Source: Rosa chinensis (lineage: Eukaryota > Streptophyta > Magnoliopsida > Rosales > Rosaceae). From it: DNA of 64,000 nucleotides. The notes beneath the pieces were generated by a model. That model did not search any database, was not told the DNA's origin, and saw only the letters and a list, made by a program, of their open reading frames with translations. Positions 49,804 through 61,176 of this stretch are shown piece after piece (position 1 is the stretch's first letter; each line of letters opens with the position of its first letter). The stretch covers positions 72,639,823 through 72,703,822 of the forward strand of contig NC_037092.1 in NCBI RefSeq assembly GCF_002994745.2, in the 5' to 3' direction. Both the position numbers and the translations under genes were made by a program.

Positions 49804-51071
49804 ACCGCTACGCGGCATTGCAATCAAGCTTTTCTCCTCGGGGAAAGAGTAAAGGGACCGGTTAAAGCAACCTACTGCAGCCATTGATCCTATTGTTAAC
49901 CCCCGACGCTTGGGTATCAAAGATTAGGTTCGCTACCTAACGCCCATTGCTCAAACGCAGCTCCCCTCATCAAACAATTTTTCGACCATATGGAGGTCTG
50001 TAGCCAGGAGTGGGGGACTCCTTAGAGGGCCTAGTAGGGGCCCACCCGAAAGGGCATAAGCGTTCTCTTCGACAAATTCTAGATGGACGACGCACTTACA
50101 CTAATTATACTCGATATATGGCATAAAGCTACGCTTTGATATCAACCCCACAAGAAAGCCCTCTTTGACTAGGGACTTCGGGGACTTGTACATACAGCCC
50201 AGCATAATCAGTAACGGCTACGTTCATGCCTTAGGGCATCACCTTCGAGCTATCCGTTAATGCCTCATGGCATCCCCGAGCTTTTACGCTCAAGCCTTCG
50301 CGGCGATCCTGAGCATTCACGCTCGTGCCTTCGCAGAAATCCCGAGCTTTTACACTCACGCCTTCGCGGCAATCCAAGCTTTCACGCTCACGCCTTTGCG
50401 GCAACCCCGAGCTTCACGATTAAGCCTCCCTGGCATCCTCGAGCTTTCACGCTCTTGCCTTCCAGGCAATCCCGAGCTTCACAATCACGTCTCCTCGGCA
50501 TAATACACATTAATGGAATATTGAATTCTTCTACCATTTGTCGTTTGCAACAAATCGAATTTTTTCGCATTCTATTAATACGAGTAAAAACCAAACAAAC
50601 ACAAGCGTTCGCGTATTCATCATTCACGAATTACAAACGCTTACCTTCATGACACTCATGCAACGTACACCGAGCGTAACCTCATCAACTCGACCTCGTT
50701 CGTTCTCTTGCGAGCACCACGCGCATCATATGCAATTCATATGCTTATTCTTGATATGTTCACACAACCATATGTGTTCTCGAGTTTATATGTCATGATC
50801 GATCATACTCGGCCTCATTCACATATATACATCATAATGTATCACGCACCTCGTACATTCGTATATGCCAATGCATATAAATGCAACTCACGTGCGTTGC
50901 CCAAAACAACAAGCATGCTACGTGCGCATGTTCTTATATTTGTTTTACAGGTTGAAGAGTCCCTTCTTGCTTACTGAGTTCGAGGACTTGTAGGGGTTGG
51001 GAGCCTCCTGGATGTCACTTATGCTTGATAACATCATGTTTAGAACTCCCCAACCAAGAAACTCTTCTTAC
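49804..51071 (+). other. LARD-1 internal non-coding region (3' part)
   Basis: No gag or pol was seen. Motifs of the type 'cttcggggacttgta' occur at about 50176 and again at the LTR border (51080), and a variant 'gttcgaggacttgtagggg' at about 50979, so the purine-tract region is partly repeated. A 33-bp tandem array lies at 50236-50502. Confidence 0.6.
50236..50502 (+). repeat. 33-bp tandem array, about eight units
   Basis: Units have the form GCxATCCxGAGC-TTCACGCTC-GCCTTCGCG with substitutions and one- or two-base length changes. The overlapping small frames come from this periodicity (33 is a multiple of 3). Confidence 0.9.
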
Positions 51072-51089
51072 TTGGGGACTTCGGGGACT
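51072..51089 (+). other. LARD-1 polypurine-type tract
   Basis: TTGGGGACTTCGGGGACT directly precedes TGTAGATACC of the 3' LTR. It is G-rich but broken by pyrimidines, so it is an unusual tract. Confidence 0.6.
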
Positions 51090-51546
51090 TGTAGATACCT
51101 CCATTAATATGGAGAAATAACTATGTCACAAGCATATGTAACACCCTCTTTGGGGGGCCCACAAGCCATGGTGGGACCCAACCTCGATATGCATCTAGTA
51201 GCCCGATATCCAAGCTACGCCGTGGTAGTAAGAAGTGCTCAAGAGCTTGTCGGGAAGCCAACTTCCCAACCATGACAACTTGCATCCACAACATGCTTTG
51301 AAGACTAGAAGTGGGACTCTTTGTCCCACATTGAAGAAAATGTAAAGGAGAGTGGCTCCCTTCCTTATAAAAGGGATCATTCCTCCCACTTAAACATCCA
51401 TCCTATTACAACTTACTTTTGTAATCAATAGTTAAACATTTCAAGTGGATGTAGTCTCCCGCTATGGTGGGAGACGAACCACTATATATCGTGTTCTCTC
51501 TTTCTTTTCTAAAGTTAATTAGAGCCTTCGGTTTCTAACATTAACA
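51090..51546 (+). repeat. LARD-1 3' LTR
   Basis: 457 bp, ends ACATTAACA followed by the AGTAC duplication. A TATA-like TTATAAAAG is at about 51365, where the 5' LTR reads ttaaaaaaag. Confidence 0.95.
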
Positions 51547-52012
51547 AGTACTTTACTAATCAATTATACCTCATTTGAAGTTTTTTCAGGTCATGTATGG
51601 AGATGTGCCTGCAAGGCACTTGAACTTGCTAATGATCAAGAAACCAACTTATACTTTGCTATAACGGAAGGACCAGATTGCAACCCCCACTCCCACCTGG
51701 TTATTTTGGTAATGTGATTTTCAAAGCCGCAACAACAGCCTTAGGAGGCGATCTCAATCATCTCATATCAAAACCATTATTGTATGCCACAAGCTGCATT
51801 CACAATGCTGTGGTGCATATCAGCATATGGATGATGATTATATTCGATCGGCACTCGACTATCTTGAACTTCAGCACAGTCATCAAGATCTGTCATGCCT
51901 TTCTCATGGGACTCATGTTAGGTGCCCCAATCTTGGGGTAACTAGCTGGTTTACGCTTTCCCTCTATCTTGGGTGGGGGCGACCCAGCTTCATGGGACGT
52001 GCTGGAATTCTT
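51547..52012 (+). pseudogene. BAHD acyltransferase copy C, 3' fragment after the 33-kb insertion
   Basis: It continues the gene broken at 18415. [19 protein letters not shown] leads into [15 protein letters not shown], followed by a frameshift near 51662. The next pieces, in other frames, are [27 protein letters not shown], a small insertion near 51823 (catatcagcat), [20 protein letters not shown] and CPNLGVTSWFTL. The DFGWG region is damaged (GWGRPSFMGR remains). The last ~40 codons are deleted, with coding sequence joined to downstream flank at about 52012. Some of these lesions are independent of the LARD-1 insertion. Confidence 0.9.
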
Positions 52013-52140
52013 GTACACTCCACTGGCTGTATTTTATGACTAATTTCAATTAAAAAGGGATGTCTTGCTTCTTATGAACAAATAGATTTGAAGGTTAAAT
52101 TCATTTTATCTTCTTGAATTTTACCCTTAATTTTATTTAT

Positions 52141-52359
52141 TTATTTTTATTTTTTTTGAAAATGAGGTAGTGTAGCTGTCTTCAAACCTTGATTAATGGA
52201 ATTGCATAATACAAGGGGGGACGTAAAGCATGAACCCCTGATTACAATAAGTATAAAGAGAATATCCAGAAATAATACAAAGACTCTCCACAAAATCTAT
52301 GTATTCTAACAAAAAGTGCACGAATAACTACTCTATTTACTTTGACATAGGAGTGACCT
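52141..52359 (-). mobile_element. 5'-truncated LINE tail with long target duplication
   Basis: The plus strand starts with a T-rich tract (ttatttttattttttttgaaaa), i.e. a poly-A tail on the minus strand, then 'gattaatgg', 'ggggggacgtaaagcatgaacccc'-type LINE 3' UTR sequence. ACCCTTAATTTATTTAT-like repeats flank it (52123-52140 and 52360-52376, one T different). It interrupts the MITE relative in the copy C flank. Confidence 0.75.
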
Positions 52360-52849
52360 ACCCTTAATTTATTTATGCACTAGAATTTCTAATTTGTTCA
52401 CATATATGTTAATTTCTCCATGAGTTGTTGACGTGGTGAGTCTAGTCATGTTAATTTTTAACCTTGATCATGTAAAATGTAGTATTTCTTAACCCAATGT
52501 CAAACTAGTTTGAATAGGCTCATTAAGTAACCAATTCATGAAAAATTGATGGGTGAAATAATGATTACTTGATTAGTTATAATTGATCAAATCGACGAGT
52601 ACAATGGCACATATGATCAAACTAGAAACTTAAAGATAAATGATTTTATGTCTACAGTTTATAAAGTTAAAATGATTTTAGGTCTAGATAAAAATAAATA
52701 AAAAAAATGCAACACCCGCTTATTACGTAATCAAGCTTGTAGAAACCGCCTCAAAATGCCTTTTAATTTTTTTTTATTACACAAAATTTCTTTTAATTTG
52801 ATATTAAGGTAAATTTTTTGAAAAAGGGTTTGGAACCTAGTCAGGCTGG
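52360..52849. repeat. Duplicated BAHD-cluster flank (copy C side) with MITE relative
   Basis: It aligns with about 9520-9880 downstream of copy A (tttctaattt, gttaatttctc, 'agtacaa-ggcacatatgatcaa', 'gttaaaatgatttta', aacacccgc). No gene was seen. Confidence 0.75.
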
Positions 52850-52859
52850 GAGGCTCATC

Positions 52860-53435
52860 CCCACGCCCATATTATTATTTATTTCAATACGTAGCATAGG
52901 GGGGGACGTAATACCTGAACCCCTAGCACTCATATTATAAGAATCCTAATAGAGAACATCCTGTAAGAAACCAGGCGCCTCTTCTAAAGATAGATCAATA
53001 ACATGACCTAGACTAGCAAAGTGGGTCAATCTATCCGCCATACTATTTGCTTATCTATAGATATGCCGAATTACAGAAATATCAAATTCACGTAAATAAT
53101 CCTTGCAATTGTCTGTAATACGACTTACCTCAGAAAAATCCACCTCTTGACGGTTTAAGGCAGCAACCAAGACAGAGGAATCACTCTCTAATTCGATCTC
53201 CTTCCACCCTTGATGAATAGCCAACAATAGACCCGCTCTACATGCCTCTGCCTCACAATGAATGACGGAGTTAACATGGGGCAGAAAGCTGGACCATGCT
53301 CCTCTGAAAGCTCCAAACTCATCATGCACTATAACCCCAATTCCCCTTGAGACTCACTCCTGAAGGCCCCATCAACATTTATTTTAAGCCTTCCACGTGG
53401 TGGGCACACCCACTTAATTGCCCCTCTCCTCCTGC
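52860..53435 (-). pseudogene. LINE-type RNase H domain fragment
   Basis: On the minus strand 53435 to about 52950 encodes the plant LINE / non-LTR RNase H fold (RVT_3 type). An open frame at 53051-53329 reads EAEACRAGLLLAIHQGW, IELESDSSVLVAALN and, just before it, DEFGAFRGAW. The conserved E and D residues of the fold are present in EAxA and ESDS. Continuation past 53051 gives RHIYR followed, after a stop, by a region like 'NSMADRLTHFA'. The part upstream, near 53400, encodes INVDGAFR-like sequence. The LINE 3' UTR (ggggttcaggtattacgtcccc) follows on the minus strand. Reverse transcriptase and endonuclease are absent. Confidence 0.8.
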
Positions 53436-55658
<2,223 letters not shown>

Positions 55659-57107
55659 ATCCAATGCTGAAAATATTTAAGATGAATTGTTTTATTTTCC
55701 TCTGTTTAATTTACATCCAACGGCGATTGAGCATGGTTTTCATGGTCAGTTATTGACCAAATGAACACCACTAAATATTTTATACTGTGAGAATAATGAG
55801 TTGTGAAAGAGGATGATTGTTTGGTAATAGGAGCAGGTAAAAGAGTTGGCTGTTATTTTAAAAGTGCTAGTGTAAGAGTCAGGTAAAAGTATTCATATTG
55901 CTTGATAAGTTGATATGAGACGCGTGAGGCCTGCTCACTTAAATTTTAAAGGGACTAAGAGAAAAACAAATCCGACGGCTTAAAATAAATGCATAGTTTT
56001 AAGTTATTATAAATTTCAGCTTTTAAATTGAACAATGAATACATGTAATTAAAATGCATTTGTCCATCGGTCCCTTAAAATTGTCTCTGCGATGAACAAG
56101 ACTATGAAACGCCTCCTGCCTGACACAGTTTGACACGCGGTGATACCTGATTGGCACCAAAAACTTAAGTGTTGTAGTTGTGTCTAGAAGTGGCCCTTTT
56201 TAAAACAAAAAATGGATAACCCATAACCAACCGAACTCAATTGGATAAAAATTTAACCAAAACCAAACCATTGCGGAATGGACAATCAATATCCAACTGA
56301 ACTCAAGTGGATAAAAATTTAACCAAAACCAAACCAACGCTTGCACTGCAGTTCTCGGTTAATTCTTAAATAAACTGACAAAAACTAAACTAAAGCTGAA
56401 CAGCCAGAATATAATTAACTGAAACTTTCATATCTATTAAAGGTCATAAATCCTATTAGTTTTTCATTTATACTGATATATGTTTGCTTTCCTACTGCCA
56501 TCTTTAATGTCTTAGTTGTAACTTAAATTTAATTGTAGCTAATTGTAGCTTTAATCATAAACCTCATGAACTAAAAGTCAAGCTCTCGGCTAAAAGAAAG
56601 GAAGGAAAAAAAAACAAAAACCAAAAATCCTACATGCCATATGCATGTAAATAATTCACCTGCATATAAATAAAAGAACAAAGGCGACTGATTGACGGAA
56701 AAACCACTTGGTTTAAGATACCGAGAGCAAGCCTATAAATAAGATTTCAGTTCCTCAATTGAAATAGTCCCATCAGTTCTAATCATCATCTTAGTCACGG
56801 AATGCAGAGACAATGTACCAATTAATCTCTTAGAACGATGTATAAGAGAGATTTTTTATTTACAATAATGTATAAGAGACTTTTCATTTCTCCTCCAACA
56901 AAAAATGTAAAGAGATCTTTCATTTCTCACTATATTTCCGTAACAATCATTCTACATAAAGCTATTCAGTGAAGATTTGGATACCTTGTTTTGGCTAGTG
57001 AACATTTTGGTACATGAAGGATGCCAAGCACAATTACAAAAATTAGAGAATAAAAACGTGCTAATTCCACCAACTTTCTGAAAACAGGTAGTGCAAGAGT
57101 TTTGTAT
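55659..57107. other. Intergenic region with a 66-bp tandem pair
   Basis: No gene was seen. 'gataaaaatttaaccaaaac' with its flanks occurs twice (56219-56335) as an imperfect direct repeat, possibly the relic of a small transposon. The rest is AT-rich. Confidence 0.5.
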
Positions 57108-58512
57108 TTACCGCACTGTAACAGGGCCATCTTGTTTCATCTTAATGAGACTGCTTTCTATGTTTCGCAACACCGGTTTATAGCTGCCATACATTAGATG
57201 AAATTTATCTTATTACCGCAGCCTTGCATGGAATTTATAAAAACAAGATGAACAGAGAGATGGAGGAGAGAAAAATTACAGGCATGCAAGCCCATTGTAT
57301 GCTTGAGTGGTTTGTTGGAGTCTTGCAAAGAGCTGTAAAACCTCAGCTGATAATGCCTCTGCTTTGCTCTGTTCTTTTGCAAGTTGATCCTACAAAGAAA
57401 ATGCAACCCCAATGATACACCTTATCAGCAATATCAGCCTAAGAAATAACAAAGTGAAAAACTAATTGAATTATCATTTTCCTAGATAACTCCTTATGAT
57501 TATTCTACAACAAGTCGTTATACTGCACTTGCTGTTTCTCTACCTCTTAACAACCCGACATCCATATAGAATAGAAAGTTCAAGAGAACTCTATTGATTA
57601 TCAAATGTGACACTAAACCAACAGACTAACCTTGATAGACAGAACTTCAGGTGTATATTCAGCTAAACCAGTCTTGTTAGAGCCATTGCTATGGAAGTCG
57701 AGCAACCCCTTGGCCTGGTCAGTTCTAACTTATCTAAGATTCCTCGGAGCTCTTCATTTTGCTTAAGACAGTCTTTCACCTGCAATTTTACATTAGGGGC
57801 AATAAGGAAAACAAAATAGAGAAGCACGTATATAAAACTGATTTCTACTCCCGGAACAGAAGACTCTGCATTTATCATTAATTATTCCACATCAGCACGT
57901 TGTTTCATACTGCAAGCTCAGATTACATGGACTCACTACTATTCCAGCAAAAGTGTCAGCTTAAACAATGTCACCCATTTTCATGCACAACTGACAATTT
58001 TATTAACCTAGTGTATGGGAAACTAAACCGCCAAATAATACTACAAAAAAATAAAAGTAAAATAATTAATTGATAGATGCACAGATAGGCAATAGTAGAG
58101 TTCCTTGAACACAAGCTATATTCTGTCAATTCTCATCAATTGAGCCACCAAAAGTACCAGATTCTCCCAGTGCACAGCTATGCTCATAGCCTCCTGAAGA
58201 GAACTAGATAAATTAGAGTTTTTCTCAAAAAGCCTTTCTATCTCCGAAGATTGGGAATCAATCTGCCACCATTTACAAAAACTGAGTTTGTTGTGAAACA
58301 GCATATATACAAAGAAAGAAAGAAAGAAAAATGCCATTGGAGTCTATAGAAAAATAAATTTTCAGTAGAAAACAAATACACAAAAAAAAAATGCCAATAG
58401 AAAAATAAATTGACAAGACTACCTCCATTAAAAGCTTTTGTCTACTGCTTTCCAATTTCTCAATCACTACAGCCATGTCATGCATCTGCTTCTCGAGTAT
58501 CTCCTTGTCTTC
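57108..58512 (-). pseudogene. Last five exons of a coiled-coil protein gene, one carrying a 1-bp deletion
   Basis: Minus-strand exons with good splice sites are 58423-58512 (30 codons, EDKEILEKQMHDMAVVIEKL), 58158-58262 (35 codons, [18 protein letters not shown]), 57631-57779, 57280-57389 (DQLAKEQSKAEALSAEVLQL) and 57108-57183 (YKPVLRNIESSLIKMKQDG, stop TAA). Phases agree throughout except in 57631-57779, which is 149 nt where 150 is needed. Its two halves read VKDCLKQNEELRGILDKL and, one frame over, TDQAKGLLDFHSNGSNK. The residues are heptad-like, so the product is a coiled coil; I do not recognise the family with certainty. The more 5' exons are not in 58513-60175 and may lie beyond the Helitron, outside the window. 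The deletion may be real or a sequencing error. Confidence 0.75.
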
Positions 58513-60175
58513 CTGGCCATGAATGCATTAAGTAAATCATGTATCAAAACATAATTTTATAGGACCAACAAAACCGAGAGAAGGTACAGTTAATCAATCA
58601 GTCATACTATGTTCATAGTAAACATGCCTTTTATTATGGTCATAGCAAGTGGACTACCATAGGACCATGCTGAGAAACCCACTCAAAAGTTCTGTGCATT
58701 AACCAATTCACATTTTGATCAATTGTGACTGAGATTACACGCCATTGAGTTCTAACCTCTATGTATTCCATCCTTTTTTTTCCTTCCCCCATTCATAGAC
58801 AAAGACAGTACAAAATTTCCGTAAAGATGAACATCAGGCAAATTATCTATAATCTAAAGCGCGTGGACTGTTCACTGGGGCGTCACTGTTCATTCGAGCC
58901 CCAATTGAATGACGCTTTTGCCCTTATTTTTTTAGAAAATTACGGGTTGCCACGATCCAATTATATAGACACCGATTGACCGACTATCTGCAAATCTTCT
59001 CATCCTGTATCTGGAAATCTCTATGCTTTTATTTGCACCGACCAATTTCCACCGACAAGAGCCTTCTATCTACCCGATCTAGAAGCCTCTGTTACACCGA
59101 CAGAAGGCTCTATATATACCGAAATTATCTGACAATTTCGGGTTGCTACAGAGAGTCCAGAAACCCGTCAAGCAGAAAAAGGGGAGAGAGAGAGAGAGAG
59201 AGATAGATTCAGGAAATCTTGCAGTAGATCTTGCGTTGTTGTTGTGATTGAAAGAAACACCAGAGAGACGAAGGCGATAGGAAGTCTTGCAATAGTAGAT
59301 CTTCCATTTTTGGAATCAAAAGAAGAAGGAAAGAGGTGCGTAATGGGAGATGGTGTTCTAACAATATGTGTAGTTTTGTGGTTTTGAATGGATGATTTTT
59401 GTTGTGCTTGGGTTTTAATTGATGTTGGTTTCTATGGGTATTGATTTTGGTTTCCATGTGTTTGGGTGTTGTTCTGTGGTTTTCAATGGATGGTTTTTGT
59501 TGATGTTTTGATTTTTTGTTGTTATTTGGTGATCGCTATATTGGAATGATAGGATACTTTACAAAATTTTTGCATAATTGGTGGTTTAAGGATTGTGTTT
59601 CTATCAAAGTTGAGCTGAAGAAGAAGACAAAATTGTGTTCGTGTTTCTTTAATTGATTAGTTGATAATTGTGTGTGTTCTGAGGTTATCAAGGTCAGTCA
59701 CTGAGATCAACACTGATAAAATTATATGGTGCGGAACTATAGTATGGTATAAACTATCGGAGAAAGATTCTAACTCAATACAATCAGTACAAAGCAATAA
59801 AGATTAATCTCTTTGTCAAATACTTATGATCATTTGGTTTACTGATTTGTAGTTTTCCTTTTGAACAGCTGCCAATCTCAGATTCTGCTGATAATCTGAG
59901 AAAAGAAAACTAAAGCAAATATAGAAAATTTACTTTCCATGTATAATCCCTTATCGAACATTGTATCTCTATTGTCTATGCTTCATATCTTTAAGCTGTC
60001 ATGTGAATGTTGGATTTGTACATATTTAGCTGAATATATCTGTCTATCAGTTTATCTAAGTAATCGCTTTTTACAATCGTCCTACGTTCCTATATGTGTA
60101 TTGATTGATAAATTATAGTGGGTGAGGATTATTATGATCTAAAATTTTCATTGGATTGCACCTGTGAATACAGAG
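58513..60175. other. Intron/intergenic sequence containing the Helitron upstream region
   Basis: No exon of the coiled-coil gene was found here. A change to GC-richer sequence near 58855-59160 (cgtggactgttcactgggg...gttgctacagag) may mark the start of the Helitron, but I cannot place its 5' TC end. 59215-60173 could contain an untranslated first exon, because 'ctgtgaatacag' just before ATG 60176 looks like a splice acceptor. Confidence 0.45.
59181..59203. repeat. (GA)n microsatellite
   Basis: About 23 bp of GA dinucleotides. Confidence 0.9.
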
Positions 60176-61134
60176 ATGGCAGCTAAAAATGCCAAGAGAG
60201 GGATAAAGAGGTTCTTAGAACCATCTACTGGTGACAGAGTTGTTCAAGAAAAATCTGAATATGGTCATGTCAGATCAAAAAGATTGAAAAGAAGTGAGTA
60301 TAGCTTTTATGCTTTCTGAAACATTGATATTTATACGTAGTGTCAAGAAAAATAATTGTATCTGTGGAAGTGTAAACTAAATCATTTTGTTTCATTATTG
60401 GTCACAGTGTTTCATCCAGAAATTGCTGGAGGATCTAATGAATGTCGGAATGAAATGCAATTAAAAGGTGATGATGAAAACGCTGCTGAAGGTATAAATG
60501 AAGTTTTTGTTTATGGCCGAATTTTTAATTTATTCATTGTTGAAATTGAGTTTTGATTGCCATATTCAAATTTAGGTAAAGATGGAAAATTTTTGGGCTA
60601 CTTTGTATGTGGGGTGGGTATTTATTGTTGGTGTTAGTTTTTGGAGCTAGTATTGATAAAGTAATTTGTTGAAATTAGATTGAGCTTAATGGCTACCACA
60701 TAATAAAGTTTGGAACATCAGCAATCATGATTTTAAGTTCTTATGTTGTTGGTCTTTATTTTCTCTTCATCTATCAGAGTTAAAGACTTTCCTTGATTAT
60801 TAGGGCTATTTGCTTGGTGGAACAATGGTTTTAAAACCACTGTATATTATGGTTCTTTAATTTGGAGCATACATATTGGTTTGTATTTCTTTCTGTCATG
60901 CTTGATTTATAAATTAGTAGAGGAAGTTACTTGAGAATTATGAACTGTGTGAAGGCTGAAATATCAATGAGTTAATTGTGTTCAACTATGACGGGTATGT
61001 AATTTGGTGCCCTTATTAAACGTTTTCATTTCTTAGTATTAATCTGCAACCTGGACACGGAATGTTTCATGGTTGTTAAATAACATTGTGTTATCTCCAG
61101 ATATTGTTTGATAAAGCTATTGACAAAGGCCTGC

Positions 61135-61176
<42 letters not shown>

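Larger units (their letters stand above)
18416..51546 (+). mobile_element. LARD-1: coding-poor LTR retrotransposon, host of all nested elements
   Basis: The element starts TGTAGATACC and ends CTAACATTAACA, flanked by AGTAC at 18411-18415 and 51547-51551. LTRs are 18416-18883 and 51090-51546. Without its nested guests it is about 6 kb, made of a short post-primer segment (18884-19110), 26419-29943 and 49804-51089. None of these encodes a recognisable gag or pol, so it is a large retrotransposon derivative (LARD) that must have used proteins of another element. It carries three internal tandem-repeat arrays. Orientation is plus because the primer site follows the left LTR and a purine-rich tract precedes the right LTR. 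Confidence 0.9.

Noticed and set aside
50230..50502. Possible CRISPR array
   Set aside because: The 33-bp units are head-to-tail with no unique spacers, and the setting is a plant retrotransposon.
50260..50652. Frames of 78-130 codons with periodic peptides
   Set aside because: They are produced by the 33-bp tandem array in LARD-1; all frames are periodic.
58860..59180. Exact 5' end of the Helitron
   Set aside because: Several TC dinucleotides follow an A, but without the 3' end or other copies none can be chosen.
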